From Agapanthus africanus (lineage: Eukaryota; Streptophyta; Magnoliopsida; Asparagales; Amaryllidaceae), in NCBI GenBank assembly GCA_030015575.1, contig CM057342.1:623625348-623689347 (forward strand): a stretch of 64,000 nt of DNA, written 5' to 3'. The notes beneath the pieces were generated by a model. The model saw nothing but the letters and a program-made list of their open reading frames with translations, was not told where the DNA came from and ran no database searches. The translations under genes and the position numbers were made by a program. Below, piece by piece: positions 37,473-50,117 of this stretch (the first letter of the stretch is position 1; each line of letters opens with the position of its first letter).

Positions 37473-40400
37473 ATGGAAGCTGAAATCGCACGACTTAAAG
37501 CCGAAATGAGTGCGAGAGAAAAAGGGAAACTTCCCTCTCAACCCCTACAGAATCCTGGGCATTACAATGTAAATGCCATCACAACGTTGAGATCGGGAAG
37601 AGTGCTGAAAAATCATGTCGGGGAAGGTATTGATGATACTGAAAATCATATCAACACCCCGGCTGAGACCTTTCCATACACACACACTTCTCTTTCTGAT
37701 CCTTCTTCTTCTACCACACCATCTTCTCGAGAGCCTATTCTCCATTTCCCATTAGGCTCGACACCTCAGTATAGCCCTTCTAGTTCTCCACAGACAGTCC
37801 CCACACCTCTTTTGGGACCTCGTCTACCTCCTCTTCCTTCTCCTGTGATGGACCCTGCGCTTATTGCGAAAGCTCCTTACCCGAATCGCTTAAGAGCTAA
37901 TAGAACGAGTCCTCATATGGAGAAAATTTTGGAAATGTTCAAACAGGTTAACATCAATATCTCTCTCCTAGATGCGATTCAACAAGTCCCCGCTTATGCG
38001 AAAATTCTTAAGGACTTGTGCACTAGGAAGAGGAAGACTCAAGTGCCGAAGAAGGTCTTCATGTTTAATAATATTAGCACTTCTTTTATACCCCAGCTAC
38101 CAAAGAAACGAAAGGACCCAGGATGTCCTACAATATCGATTTCGATTGGGGGTAAAAACATAAATCGTGCTCTTTTAGACCTTGGCGTAAGTGTTAACCT
38201 GCTCCCTTATTCTGTCTATGAACAATTAGGGATTGGAGAGCTGAAACCTGCTCACTGCACTCTCCAGATGGCAGACCGATCTATCACCAAACCAAGGGGT
38301 GAATTAGAGGATGTATTGATAAAGGTCGGGGAATTTGTTTTCCCTGTAGACTTCATTGTGCTCGACACGCATCCTGTAGCAAACCCCCGGGGCCAAATTC
38401 CGGTGATTCTGGGTCGTCCTTTCCTTGCCACTTCCAACGCTGTTATAAACTGTAGAAATGGTTCAATGAACTTATCATTTGGAAATATGACCATTGAACT
38501 AAACATCTACAAAGTTGGAAGTCAGCCATCAGAACCCTCTGCTCATATTTTAGATGTGTGTTCTGTTCACGAGATCGCTCCCGATAGTTGTGGAGCTGAG
38601 GATCTTTGCTTTCTAGATCTCGATGACATTACCACATCTCGGTTTGATTTCACACATGATCTTAGTGAGGACACTTTCTCTACACTTGAGTCCTGCACTC
38701 CTGACTTTTCTCCACCCGAGTCTGTATCTTTCACAGGCTCTGAGCTTCTTTGTAAATCCAAAAATCACTCAATGATACCTCCTTCTATCATTTCTCCGCC
38801 CGAATTAGATCTCAAAATTTTACCTTCTCACCTTAAATATGCATATCTAGGTGAGAATGAGTCTTTACCGGTTATCATAACCACATCTCTAGCATTAGAG
38901 CAAGAGAATGCACTTTTATCGGTATTAAGATCTAACAAAGAGGCGTTTGGTTGGAGTATGGCGGACATCAAAGGGATTAGTCCCTTGATAGTTGAACCTC
39001 ATATACATGTGATGGATGATGCCAGACCGACCCGAGAACCACAGAGACGGTTGAATCCCGTCATGAAGGAAGCGGTCATGAAAGAGATCGTCAAATGCTT
39101 AGATAATGGTATTATATACCCCATCTCCGATAGCCAGTGGGTGAGTCCTATACATGTCGTTCCTAAGAAATCCGGCATCACTGTTATAACCAATGAGGCA
39201 AATGAGTTGATTCAGACACGTGCCCAAACTGGGTGGCGTGTATGTATTGATTATAGAAAACTCAATGCTGCCACGAGGAAAGATCACTTTCCTCTACCAT
39301 TCATTGATCAGATGCTGGAACGCTTAGCGGGACGAGAGTATTATTGTTTTATGGACGGATACTCAGGCTATAATCAGGTCCCCATCACCAAAAAGGATCA
39401 AGATAAAACCACTTTTACTTGTCCTTTTGGTACCTTTGCTTACAGTCGCATGCCCTTTGGGCTGTGCAATGCTCCCGCTACCTTTCAGCGGTGTATGATG
39501 GGGATATTCTCTGATATGGTAGAGAATTTTCTGGAGATCTTTATGGTTCTCTATTTTGGAGACTCTTTTTCTGATTGCCTAGCGAACCTTGACGCTGTTC
39601 TTACTCGTTGCAAAGAGAAGAACTTGACTTTGAACTGGGAAAAATGCCATTTTATGGTCCAAGAAGGAATAGTACTTGGACATGTCATTTCACAGAAAGG
39701 CATTGAGGTTGACAGAGCTAAGATAGATGTCATTCAAAACCTCCCTCATCCCAAAAGCGTCAAAGATATTCGATCTTTCCTTGGCCATGCGGGCTTTTAT
39801 AGGAGATTCATTAAGGACTTTAGCAAAATTGCTAGACCTTTAACTCTTCTCCTGGCCAAGGATACGACCTTCCATTTTGACTCGGACTGCGAGACAGCTT
39901 TCGACTCACTTAAACACTCACTCACTTCAGCCCCCGTTTTATCATCACCAAACTGGGACTACCCCTTTGAGCTGATGTGTGACGCATCTGATTTTGCAGT
40001 AGGTGCAGTCTTAGGACAGCACATCGAAAAGATGCCACACGTGATATACTATGCAAGTAAGACCCTGAATGATGCGCAAATCAATTATACAACCACAGAA
40101 AAAGAACTCTTAGCGGTTGTATTTGCATTAGAAAAATTCAGGCCTTACTTAATTGGCTCTCCTATAGTTGTGTATACTGACCATTCCGCTTTAAAACATC
40201 TTCTGGCGAAGAAAGATGCAAAAGGTCGACTAATACGTTGGATCCTTCTGTTACAAGAATTCGATCTTGTTATCAAAGATAAGAAAGGATGTGAAAACGT
40301 AGTAGCTGACCATCTTTCACGCATCTCTTCTTCCCCTGTGACCCTGCCGATCAATGATTCGTTCCCTGATGAACAACTCTTGAGCATATCCGCTGAACCA

Positions 40401-41690
40401 TGGTTCAGGGATATTGTGAACTATCATGCCACCGGACTTATACCGAGCGATTGGTCAAAACAGGACAAATATCGTTTTCTTTCCCAAGTAAAACACTTTT
40501 ACTGGGACGAGCCCTATTTGTTTAAATATTGTCCTGATCAGATCATTCGCCGGTGTGTCCCAAATGAAGAGTTCAAGAGTGTTCTTTCATTTTGTCATGA
40601 TCAGGCCTGTGGGGGTCACTTTGGTCCTAGAAAGACAGCGGAAAAGGTTTTGCAATGTGGATTTTATTGGCCGACCTTATTCAAGGACGCATTTGAGTAT
40701 TGCAAAACCTGTACACAATGTCAGTACACGGGTAGAATATCCCAGAGGAATGAAATGCCTCAGCAACCCATTCTGGTTGTTGAAATATTTGATGTTTGGG
40801 GCATTGATTTTATGGGTCCCTTTCCCAACTCCTTTGGGAATTTGTACATTCTGCTGGCGGTTGATTATGTCTCAAAATGGGTAGAAGCCATTCCATGTCG
40901 CACTAATGACAAGAAAGTTGTCATTAAGTTCTTAAAAGAGAATATCTTCTCGCGATTTGGACACCCACGCGCTATTATTAGCGATAATGGGACACATTTC
41001 TGCAACAGGTCTTTCGAGACTCTGATGCGAAAATACTCAATCAACCACCGACTTTCTACACCCTATCATCTCCAAACAAGCGGGCAGGCTGAAATCTCAA
41101 ACAGACAAATCAAACTTATCCTGGAGAAGACTGTTGCTAAAAATAGAAAAGACTGGTCGACCAAACTGACGGATGCTCTTTGGGCATTCAGAACTGCATA
41201 TAAGACCGACCTAAGGATGTCTCCATATAGGATAGTGTTTGGGAAAGCATGTCATTTACCCGTCGAGATAGAGCATAAAGCACTGTGGGCTATAAAAGAA
41301 ATAAATTGTGATCTAAACCTTGCTTGCAACTTTCGGAAGCTGCAAATAAATGAGCTAAGCGAACTCCGCGATGAAGCTTATGATAACGCTGTAATCACAA
41401 AGAATAGGACTAAGGTTTTTCACGATAAAAACATTTTGAGGAAAACATTTTCACCTGGTCAACAAGTCCTTCTTTATGATTCACGATTACACCTTCAAGC
41501 GGGTAAGCTCCAATCTCGATGGAAGGGACCTTTTGTTGTGCGGTTTGTATACCCGCATGGGGCAGTAGAAGTAGAAAATGTTAAAAACGGCACCTTTTTC
41601 AAAGTAAATGGACATAGACTTAAGCCGTATTTTTCCACTGACCCCACGGAGGAGCTCTTGTTCTTACAAGAGCCAGTTTATTTGGATTAA
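37473..41690 (+). CDS. Element F pol polyprotein (protease-RT-RNase H-integrase)
   Basis: A 1405-codon open frame from the ATG at 37473, a fossil Athila pol. N-terminal Pro/Ser-rich spacer, then aspartic protease core [20 protein letters not shown] (about 38170-38230) and [18 protein letters not shown]. The linker [18 protein letters not shown] (about 38827) follows. Reverse transcriptase runs about 39020-39600 ([22 protein letters not shown], then [13 protein letters not shown] and [16 protein letters not shown]). RNase H starts with [14 protein letters not shown] (about 39975) and includes [15 protein letters not shown]. Integrase has a His/Cys zinc region (about 40600-40720), a catalytic core with DFMGPFPNS and ISDNGTHF (about 40800-41010) and a C-terminal region ending near 41680. 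The frame may begin as part of a gag-pol product; translation mode is not visible. Confidence 0.9.
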   Translation: MEAEIARLKAEMSAREKGKLPSQPLQNPGHYNVNAITTLRSGRVLKNHVGEGIDDTENHINTPAETFPYTHTSLSDPSSSTTPSSREPILHFPLGSTPQYSPSSSPQTVPTPLLGPRLPPLPSPVMDPALIAKAPYPNRLRANRTSPHMEKILEMFKQVNINISLLDAIQQVPAYAKILKDLCTRKRKTQVPKKVFMFNNISTSFIPQLPKKRKDPGCPTISISIGGKNINRALLDLGVSVNLLPYSVYEQLGIGELKPAHCTLQMADRSITKPRGELEDVLIKVGEFVFPVDFIVLDTHPVANPRGQIPVILGRPFLATSNAVINCRNGSMNLSFGNMTIELNIYKVGSQPSEPSAHILDVCSVHEIAPDSCGAEDLCFLDLDDITTSRFDFTHDLSEDTFSTLESCTPDFSPPESVSFTGSELLCKSKNHSMIPPSIISPPELDLKILPSHLKYAYLGENESLPVIITTSLALEQENALLSVLRSNKEAFGWSMADIKGISPLIVEPHIHVMDDARPTREPQRRLNPVMKEAVMKEIVKCLDNGIIYPISDSQWVSPIHVVPKKSGITVITNEANELIQTRAQTGWRVCIDYRKLNAATRKDHFPLPFIDQMLERLAGREYYCFMDGYSGYNQVPITKKDQDKTTFTCPFGTFAYSRMPFGLCNAPATFQRCMMGIFSDMVENFLEIFMVLYFGDSFSDCLANLDAVLTRCKEKNLTLNWEKCHFMVQEGIVLGHVISQKGIEVDRAKIDVIQNLPHPKSVKDIRSFLGHAGFYRRFIKDFSKIARPLTLLLAKDTTFHFDSDCETAFDSLKHSLTSAPVLSSPNWDYPFELMCDASDFAVGAVLGQHIEKMPHVIYYASKTLNDAQINYTTTEKELLAVVFALEKFRPYLIGSPIVVYTDHSALKHLLAKKDAKGRLIRWILLLQEFDLVIKDKKGCENVVADHLSRISSSPVTLPINDSFPDEQLLSISAEPWFRDIVNYHATGLIPSDWSKQDKYRFLSQVKHFYWDEPYLFKYCPDQIIRRCVPNEEFKSVLSFCHDQACGGHFGPRKTAEKVLQCGFYWPTLFKDAFEYCKTCTQCQYTGRISQRNEMPQQPILVVEIFDVWGIDFMGPFPNSFGNLYILLAVDYVSKWVEAIPCRTNDKKVVIKFLKENIFSRFGHPRAIISDNGTHFCNRSFETLMRKYSINHRLSTPYHLQTSGQAEISNRQIKLILEKTVAKNRKDWSTKLTDALWAFRTAYKTDLRMSPYRIVFGKACHLPVEIEHKALWAIKEINCDLNLACNFRKLQINELSELRDEAYDNAVITKNRTKVFHDKNILRKTFSPGQQVLLYDSRLHLQAGKLQSRWKGPFVVRFVYPHGAVEVENVKNGTFFKVNGHRLKPYFSTDPTEELLFLQEPVYLD

Positions 41691-42935
41691 AATTCCTCCG
41701 TCTCACCTTCATATCCAGCATATCATTGCATCATCTTTTCAAATGAAGGTGAGTGAAAAGAGTATGTTTTGGGGAAGTTCTTCACTTATATATTTTGCCC
41801 CCACTAATAATTCCTCCCAGACTTACAGTTTTTGTAGGTATAGCAATTGGCAACAGTGAGGACACTATTGAAAACAAGTTTGGGGGAGGTTTGTGCTTAT
41901 TTTTGCATCATTTGCATATCAGTTGCATAAGCACAAAACATTTCTTTAAAAATCTATAAAAATTGAAAAATTTTCAAAACCCATAAAAATTTAAAAAAAT
42001 TTCCAAGTATAAAAATAATTTTAATATTTACACTTTTTGTACATAAATAAGATAATGAAAGTTTAGATAGTGAACAATTACATCCATGAGATTAGAAAAA
42101 TTTTAGAAAACTAAGAAAATTACAAGTTTTCTTATACGAACTAGTAATAAGTAGTTATGAGCCGTTGTCCCAAGGGTTAGTAAGATGAAGGACGTCACTA
42201 ATCTGAGGATAAAAATAAGTCTGAAAAATAGTTTCTATTCTGGAAGTCAAACATTTTGAACGTTGCTACCCTGCTATTCGCACTTACACACGTCTTAAAG
42301 CCTGGGATAGTAGAGGATACCTTGAAATGCTCTTGTCTTAAAGCCAAAAGTATGAAGGAAATTAAAAAAAATTGAAAAAAATATAAAGTGGTGAGAAAAA
42401 TGGACACTGGTTTTGTTATCACCGAGGGCAATAAAAAAATATATAGCGAGGGTGCTTCTTCACCTAGTGCCCTAAGGCCAACTGGTCTGGGAGTCACTGC
42501 TATGCCTGAGGTGGTGCAAGACGAGGAAAATACACCAAGTAAGCAAGCACATGAGTAATCGGTCGGTTAGTATCTCAAGAAGTATTAACGGTCGCATGAA
42601 AGTGTGTGAGCAAATTCATCTAAATATTCATTAATTAAAAAGTACTGAGGCTGATGGGCAAGAGTATGATAGCTTGATTTGAATTCTCCGGGTGTAGGGA
42701 TGTCTTTACACACACGCAGGGTTATATGATCGATGTTTGGAAGAAAGATAGGAATGAAAGAATAAGACGATGTTTTATTGAGGGAGGACGTGATTTCTGA
42801 CATTTTTTCATGACCATTAAGATAGGGCTCATGACAACCGAAAAGCTAGCTTAGTTGGAAACCCTAATTTTCAAAGCTTTTCTTTTACGATTCTTTTCTT
42901 TAAATGTAATATTCATGATCTTTCTTTTATTATTG

Positions 42936-43066
42936 GATTTTGTGGGTGCAATCCGCTGAAAACCCTCAGGAGACAACACTCCTCCTACTAGGGATACCTA
43001 GAGGTTTAAAGGCTTGTTGCACATGCTCAGTGCAATCGTGTTGCCTACGAAAGTGTGCTAGTTAGT
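42936..43066 (+). other. Conserved noncoding block in Athila 3' region (F)
   Basis: About 90% matched by eye to R (9350-9475, minus strand), including AATCCGCTGAAAACCCTCAG and CACTCCTCCTACTAGGGA. The LTRs of F and R are otherwise unrelated. Confidence 0.65.
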
Positions 43067-43109
43067 TTTTCTCTTTCTTTATTTTCTCCTTCTCTTTTTA
43101 ATAAAACAG

Positions 43110-43128
43110 TTCGCTCGAGACGATCGAA
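43110..43128 (+). other. Hairpin next to polypurine tract of F
   Basis: TTCGCTCG-AGA-CGATCGAA, seven of eight pairs, just before the polypurine tract. Same position as the TTTGCTCG/CGAGCAAA hairpin in R. Confidence 0.5.
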
Positions 43129-43131
43129 ATT

Positions 43132-43143
43132 AAGTTTGGGGGA
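43132..43143 (+). other. LTR-adjacent polypurine tract of F
   Basis: AAGTTTGGGGGA (approximate limits) a few bases before the 3' LTR start at 43147. Confidence 0.75.
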
Positions 43144-43146
43144 ATT

Positions 43147-45016
43147 TGATTAGTCGAAAATATTGCATATTTTAGCCGGTAATTTCCTCATCATTTGCAT
43201 TCATATAGAAGTGTTCGGTATTCATATTTTACATATTAGCAAAACTGTCGCAAAATATCAGATTGCATGTATTAGACTCTAAAACCGACATTATAAAGGA
43301 AATTGACCACATTTCATGGCATCGCATCATCCCTACATTTGCGCAACACTTGTTTTGAGATCTGTGCAGGAATATCCAAAAGAAAGGCCAAAATTTACAG
43401 GGTACCGCTAAAACATGACGCCAACTCAATGATTTCAATTCTGGTATCAATCCAAAGGGACAAATAAAATTCAACGTATCAGATAAAGCCCCAAATGGCA
43501 TCCCAAGACCACACCAGAAAAACCAAGGCCCAAGCCCCACAAAGTGCCGCGGATCCGCGGCAGGAGCCTGCTTGCGCCGCGGATCCGCGGTGGATCCAAG
43601 AAGTTAGCTCCTCAATTTTGGTGCAAAATGTTTCTCTCAGGGCCCACACTTCAGAAACACACAACAATTTCCAGAAGACTCCAGAGACTTCTGCCAGATC
43701 AGCAAGCTTTGGGATCAACACTAAACTAGCCTATCATTCTAGAAACTTCTCCCTAAACCCTAGCTTAAACCCTATGCTAAGCCTAACTAACTACTTTTAG
43801 AAGTCTTTCAACAAACTTTTGGAGGGAACTTCTATTTCAAACTCAAGGCTTAGGGTTTGGGAAATCTATAAATAGGACCCTAGGCTCACTTGTAAAAGGG
43901 GAATTCATTCATTAAAATTGATTGATCCATTCACTCTTTTTCTTCATCTTCTTCTTCCACAAGTCTAGTGAGAGGGCTTGTGTGAAACCCTAACCCTAAT
44001 TCCAATCAAAAGCCAAGATCCCGAGTACCCATCAAGCAAGAAGCCTTGCAACCTTTTATGAGCCGAGTCGATCTTCAACGGAGCAAGTGGTCCAAGCTGA
44101 TCCACGACTCACGGAGCCGAGCGACGCCAATTCAACAATTTAGTTCTTCCTCTTGTAGTTCTTGAGCGACTGTAATCAAATTGTTGATATAAATAAAAGG
44201 TGATATTCTTTTATCTTGTTTTCTTTAAATTCTCGCATCATGATATCTTTTCAATTCTTGATTGCTTCCTGTGTGGTGATGTTTGAGTAATACTCCGCTC
44301 GTCGAGGAATCGAGACGATCAATAGAATGATGATGTAATATATCTTAAATCGATTCTTGAATCCTATGAGTTTTGTAAACCCTAGCAAGTTCAAGAATCG
44401 ACGACCCAATTCGTTGCGATGCTTTCTTGATTGATATCGCTCGAGATTGGGGAGCTACGATCGTTTCTTGAAATTGTTAGAGGCTAGAATGTGAATGATA
44501 TCGATGAAAGAACAAGGGTTAAACGATGAAACCCTAGTTTTATCAAGAAAGCCCTAACTCTCGTCGATCATCATCGATCTAGTATCAATCCTTCGAAGGA
44601 CAAGAACACGAAATCTTGAAATTACATCACGTCTATAGATTCGATCGATCCCTACGAGCCTCATTTAGATTCTTGACATTTGGTTGGAAATATCATCAAA
44701 ACAACGATTCTTGATTTGTTTATCAGTTTCTTGATTCTTGATTAAACATCGTGACACCTGAATCAATCGATAAATTCTTGAATCATGTTTTCTTTTCCTT
44801 TCGATTAACTTTTTAATTCAAACAAATTAAACATAGAAACGAATCGCACAATCCCTGTGGACGATCCGCACTCGCTTACGATCTACAACTGACACCGTAG
44901 TTGATTGCGGTCAAATATAATTTTTGGTTGTGATTTCTTTACAATTTTCTAAATACCGACACAAAGAAACTTATTCACTTGATTTGGTACACACAATCGG
45001 AATTTTACAACAATCA
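43147..45016 (+). repeat. 3' LTR of element F
   Basis: 1870 bp, the same length as the 5' LTR and about 99% identical by eye. The target duplication GTAGT follows at 45017-45021. Confidence 0.94.
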
Positions 45017-45021
45017 GTAGT

Positions 45022-46145
45022 CCACAAGCACATCCTTCAATTGTTCCTAGTCGATGGAATATCGAGACAGGGCGTCGATATTCCAGAGTAAACTAGTGTG
45101 TACGTTTCTTGACCCTGTATGGGGCGATGGTTGATCCCATATCCATTGGTGTCTGACATCAAAGATTGTACATAGATGCTCATTAGAGAATGGGTACACC
45201 GAACAGGACTTTCCGAGAACTCCTAGATAGTACTATACCTATCATCGGATTGCAGTTCTCTGGTGACACTGGTACAGGTTAGTCTGTAGACCCGAGATCT
45301 TCATAGAGTCTTGTGTGGTTCCCACTGTGCTTTGATTTCCTCCCTACCACGGCTCAAAGGAGTCATGCAAACAGGTGGATTTTGGGTACAGTCCCGAGTC
45401 ACATGGAGGCAATGAGCGATAGGAGGGGTTTCGTCTCTTCCGGTATAGGGAGTCGATGTCGCGCTATGCTCGATTGGCTATAACTAGAAGTCCCTGGCCA
45501 GGGCTGCTGTTAAGATTTACTGATAAGAGTTATCAGTAGTTTCTCAAACCGTTATAGGCCATACATTGGCATGATTTATCAAATTATTGGGGTCTGACGA
45601 ATCCACCCCCAGACTCGATATACGACATATCAGACGAAGAGACCGGACAGTACGGTAAGTGTTACCTATAGACTTCATGGGAGTTTGGACAAGCTTACTT
45701 GTTGATCTTCTATTCGTTCAATACCTAGGTAGCCGCCATGTCCAGCTAGTACCGCTGACGGCTTGTGAGTGACTGATGTGATCATCACCTACTACTGGCG
45801 TATTGACGAGTCTTTAGAGTCCCATATAGAAGTTTCCTGGTTCAAGCGAAACGAAGTAGGGCACATATGCTGATATGTGCGGGGGCCTGATTAAATACGA
45901 GTATGAGATACCGTATTGTAATCTGGCGGCAATTTGTTATTGGTTAGGTTATATGTGATATAACCGGATTATTGAATCAAGTGTTGATTTGATAATGTGA
46001 TATACGGATAAATGATATTAGTCGGTTATATGTGATATAACCGAATTATTAAATCAAGTGTTGATTTAATAATATGATATATTTATATTTGATATAATTG
46101 TATATTGACTAATATTATTGCTCACTAATTATATGCTTATATATA

Positions 46146-46184
<39 letters not shown>

Positions 46185-46887
46185 CATGACATGGTTTTTC
46201 TATTTTTAGAAAATAGAAATTGAGGTGGAAATGAGGAGACTTTTGTGGTATGGAACACAGTATGGCTTATTCTATTTTATATTCATTTGCTTGCACTTTT
46301 GAAGCATGGCTACAATTTTTAATTGTTGAAAATTGTATGCTTCAATAATGTGTGAGCTTTGAAGAGCCATTCTATACTTCATTCTTCACTTGAGTTATTT
46401 TCTTGAGTTGAGTTCATGTGATGAGTTCTCCTCTCTAACTCTCTCCATCTTCTTCCTCACCTCCTCCAAGCTCAATCCCTCACATGATTTATGAAACCTT
46501 GAGCTTGTGAGAACCCTAGTGAGCAAAAAATACCCCTACTTCACCATCCTACACTAGATTAGTGCTTTAGTATAGTGTATTTCCTTCACTAAAGAGTTTA
46601 GTGAAGAGATAGCTTGGATTAGCGGACTTCGGGTGGATCATCTTCTGCACGAAGGTCATCGAAGGAAGTTCGTTCAATCTTCAAGTGGAGCCTAGTGGAG
46701 TCGTGTGGACTACTACACGAAGCTTGTGAAAATAAGGACATGGTCTACAAAGGTTGTAGCCATCCATCTCTCAGTATAGTTTGTTATATCTAGCTTAAAA
46801 CCCTAATCATCTAGTTTAAGATCTTGGTTAGTGTTGATTAGCACCCCGAATTTATAAAAAAAGGGCATGCTTGATGCTAGTAAAACC
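45022..46887 (+). repeat. Right LTR of element B, right part
   Basis: Continues the LTR broken at 33182. It carries CCCTGGCCAGGG (45492-45503), the ACTGATAA/TTATCAGT dyad (about 45512-45545), two AATCAA-GTG-TTGATT dyads (45970-45993 and 46048-46070) each beside a GGTTATAT/ATATAACC dyad, and an AT microsatellite. The end is not clean; I place it where similarity to the left LTR stops. Confidence 0.8.
46139..46181. repeat. (AT)n microsatellite
   Basis: About 20 AT units in the right LTR of B. Confidence 0.9.
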
Positions 46888-49800
46888 CAGTGGTAGTGGC
46901 AATAAACACTTTCAGGGTCTAAATCCAAAAGTAGCAGTACATAAACTGGCTATATCGCCGGGCATAAAGCCAATCAAACAGGCGCCAAGGAGGATGCGAT
47001 TCAAAATTGAAATGAGTATCAATGCTGAAGTCAAGAAACTAGTCGACTCTGGCTTCATCCAAGGGGTTCGATATCTCGACTGGATCGCTAACATCGTTCC
47101 AATGATGAAGAAAAATGGGACGGTTCGCATATGCGTGGACCTTCAGGAACAAAGCTTGCCCGAAGGATGACTTTATAGTTCCCGTCATCGAGCTGATGAT
47201 CGATAACACTTCTACCCATGAGGTCTTCTTCTTCATGGATGGATCTTCAGGATATAACCAAATAAAAATGCATCATGAAGACCATAAGTATACCGTCTTC
47301 CGGACCCCGCTGGGCATATTCTGTTATAAGGTGATGCCTTTTGGTTTGAAGAACACCGGTACTACCTACCAGAGGGCCATGACAAAGATCTTTGATGACC
47401 ACATACACGAGATTGTCGAGTGCTACTTCGACGACCTTGTAGTGAAGAGTAAATCTCATGAGGAACATTGGAAAAATCTAAAAATAGTGTTCCAACTTCT
47501 TCAGAAGTATAACTGAAGATGAACCCTCTAAAATGCGCATTTAGAGTTTCCTCAGGAAAATTCCTGGGATTCATCATATGTCACTAGGGTATTGAAATCG
47601 ATCCCTCAATGATCAAGGTGATTATGGAGATGCCAATGCCAAGAACCCTCAAACAACTGCGGTCTCTCTAAGGAAAGCTCATGTATATCCAGCGGTTCAT
47701 AACCAATCTCTCCGGAAAATATCATCCCTACAGTCATTTGATGAAGAAGGGGACCCCGTTCATCTACGATCAGAAGTGCCAAAACGCACTGGATGAAACT
47801 AAGCAATACCTGCAAAATCCGCCGGTATTGGCCGCTCCGGTTAAGGGAAAACCCCTTATCCTATATACAACAGCTCTTGAAGGTTCTCTAGGCGCATTGT
47901 GGGCACAAGAGAATGATCAAGGAAAGGAGAGAGTTCTATACTATTTAAGTCGAGTTCTTCTAGGGGCAGAAAGAAACTATTCCCCTATCGAAAAGCATTG
48001 CCTAGCGTTGATCTTCGCAATAACGAAGCTCAGATATTACACCTTGGCACATGAGGTCCACCTCATATCGAAGGTGGATCCTCTTAAATATCTAATGTCA
48101 AAGGCCATACTAACAGGAAGGCTTGCCAAAGGGCCCTCCTCCTGATGGAGTTCTCGGTAACGTATCAACCTCTCAAAGCAGTGAAAGGATAGGTCATAGC
48201 CGACTTTCTAAAAGAGCATCCAATACCAGCTGACTCTCCCCTAAATTGTGAGTTGCCAGACAAACACGCATTCGATGCAATCAAAGAAGAGAGGGAAGAA
48301 AATGAGTCCCAATGGGAACTCTACTTCGATGGAGAATCCTCCATGAAGTGGAGAAAGCGAAACACCCCCATAATCAAAATCGGGATGGGCCTTATCTTCG
48401 TGACCCTGAAAGGATGGATATTACGTTATGCCCTCTCCTTAACGGAGCCAAGGATGAAAAATGAAGCTAAATATGATGTTTTGATAGCCGGTCTTGAGAT
48501 CCCTATCGACATGGGAATCAAAGACCTCCTCATATATGGAAACTTCTAGTTGATCGGTAGTCAAGTAGACAGCAATTATCAAACGTGCAAGCTAGAGCTG
48601 ATAAGGTATGGCGAAAAGGTGCAGCAACTGTTGACACAAATCTCTTCTTATACCTTGGAAAGCATACCGCGAGCGGAAAACAGTAAGGCGGATGCATTGG
48701 CCAAATTGGCTAAGGAATTGGCCGATGAAGACCTCGATGACGTAAGGATCATTGTGCAAATCCGCTGGGTCTTCACGCTAACAGATATATCTTCGGGCGA
48801 CCTGATAGGTCTATCCGAAGAAAAAGAAATGAACGAACTGGTAGCTCTTCAAATAGAGGACTAGGAAAAGGTCAAGGACTGGAGGGAAGTCTTCATAGAC
48901 TAGTTCAAGTCCCAACGAACGTCTGAAAATGCATCATCTAGATATCAGCTCATGAAACGAGCTTTGTCATTTGCCTTCGTCAATGATACTATATATAAAA
49001 GATCGTTCGATTGCCTATGGCTAAGATGCATAGGGCCGGACGAAGCAAAAAAAGTCGTCAAAGAAATACACGATGGACTCTGCGATTCTCATCAAGCTGC
49101 ACCAAAGATGAAACTGAAAATAATGGGTTACTATTGGCCCATGATGATTTGGGACTGCCTCGAATATGCGAAGCAGTGTCACTCGTGCCAAATTCATGGG
49201 GACTTCATACACCAGCACCCAAATCCGCTGCACCCGACAGTGGCTAGCTGGTCGTTCGAAATGTGGGGAACCGATATAATTGGCCCTGTCGAACCGGCGT
49301 CATCTAAAAGACATCGGTTTATATTGTCAACAATCGATTACTTCTCTAAGTGGGCAAAAGTAGTACCACCAAGGGAGGTGAAGACGGAGAATATCCTCCA
49401 CTTCTTCAAAACCCATGTCGCCTATTGGTTCGGCACTCCGCAATGAATTATCTCGGATAATGGACCGGCTTACAAAGCTATAAAATCAGCCACTTCGCAC
49501 AGCAGCATAAAATAGATTAGAGATACTCTTCAGTTTATAATCCTTGGGCTAGCGGTCTGGCTGAAACCTTTAACTAGACTTTGACCAAGATTATAAAAAA
49601 GACAGTATCCAGCAACAAAAAAGACTAGCACAAAAGGCTGCATGAAACTCTCTGGGCGTACTGAACAATGTTCAAGATGGCCATGAATACAACACCCTAC
49701 GCATTGGTGTTCAACACAGAAACATTACTCCCATTGGAAATAGAACTACCCACTTTAAGAGTGGCAGTTCAATACGACCTAACAGATGAAGAAAATACTC

Positions 49801-50117
49801 ATCTTAGGCCCGAGGAGCTTGACGCCCTTGACGAAACCCGCCTTATAGCACAGCAAAAACTGGAGGCTTATAAGGCAAGGATGACACGTTCATATGAAAA
49901 ATTGACCAAGCTGAGAACAATCCGCCAAGGCAAACTCGTGCTAGTCGTCAAAGCACCAATGATTAATCATGCAAAACAGGGAAGTAGAGAAGAACTATGA
50001 AGGCCCGTATATCATAGACAAAGTCTACCAAGGTGGAGCCTACCTGCTCATGGATATGCATAGCAAAAGGCCATTCCAGCTAATAAACGGCCGATTCCTT
50101 AAAAAGTATTATGCTTG
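46888..50117 (+). pseudogene. Tat-lineage Ty3/gypsy pol relic
   Basis: Fossil pol with many breaks, beginning inside the region before RT. Parts: RT (PKVAVHKLAISPGIKPIKQAPRR-like start near 46920, FMDGSSGYNQIKM near 47235, MPFGLKNTGTTYQRAM near 47335); first RNase H (PPVLAAPVKGKPLILYTTAL near 47820, YYLSRVLLGAERNYSPIEK); a second, archaeal-type RNase H (WELYFDGESS near 48315, then AGLEIPIDMGIKDLLIYG and ENSKADALAKLAKEL); integrase (zinc region near 49070-49190, DIIGPV core near 49270, FKMAMNTTPYALVFNTETLLPLEIELPT near 49670). The dual RNase H is the mark of the Tat clade. No gag, and the start is lost at the junction with B. Confidence 0.88.

Larger units (their letters stand above)
41691..43146 (+). 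other. Noncoding 3' region of F between pol and LTR
   Basis: About 1.45 kb with no credible gene. A first polypurine tract lies at about 41875-41889 (ACAAGTTTGGGGGAGG), preceded by GTGAGGACACTATTG, which is matched in R. The conserved Athila noncoding block is at 42936-43066, then a hairpin (43110-43128) and the LTR-adjacent polypurine tract. Confidence 0.78.
33183..45016 (+). mobile_element. Element F: Ty3/gypsy, Athila lineage, near-whole
   Basis: Complete 11.8-kb Athila. Both LTRs are 1870 bp (33183-35052 and 43147-45016) and differ at about 21 positions by eye (about 1.1%, roughly 0.4 My). Target duplication GTAGT. It has a tRNA-Asp-type primer site, gag, a 1405-codon open pol frame, and a noncoding 3' region with two polypurine tracts. 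An env-like frame, found in some Athila, is not seen. Gag shows about one or two breaks. Confidence 0.94.
29387..46887 (+). mobile_element. Element B: Ty1/copia, Angela lineage, host of A and F
   Basis: Left LTR (from 29387, its first about 100 bp lie before the window), an RT-RNase H part, and a right LTR (32949-33182 and 45022 to about 46887) split by F. Broken. The two LTRs differ by roughly a fifth or more of positions, so they may not come from one insertion event; the element is either old or a chimera. The right edge, near 46887, adjoins a Tat pol relic and is placed only to within about 10 bp. Confidence 0.75.

Noticed and set aside
41691-43146. Env-like gene after pol in F
   Set aside because: No long open frame, signal peptide or membrane segment in this stretch; it is conserved noncoding sequence.
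46139-46181. AT run as an origin or matrix attachment site
   Set aside because: Plain microsatellite; nothing else supports a functional call.
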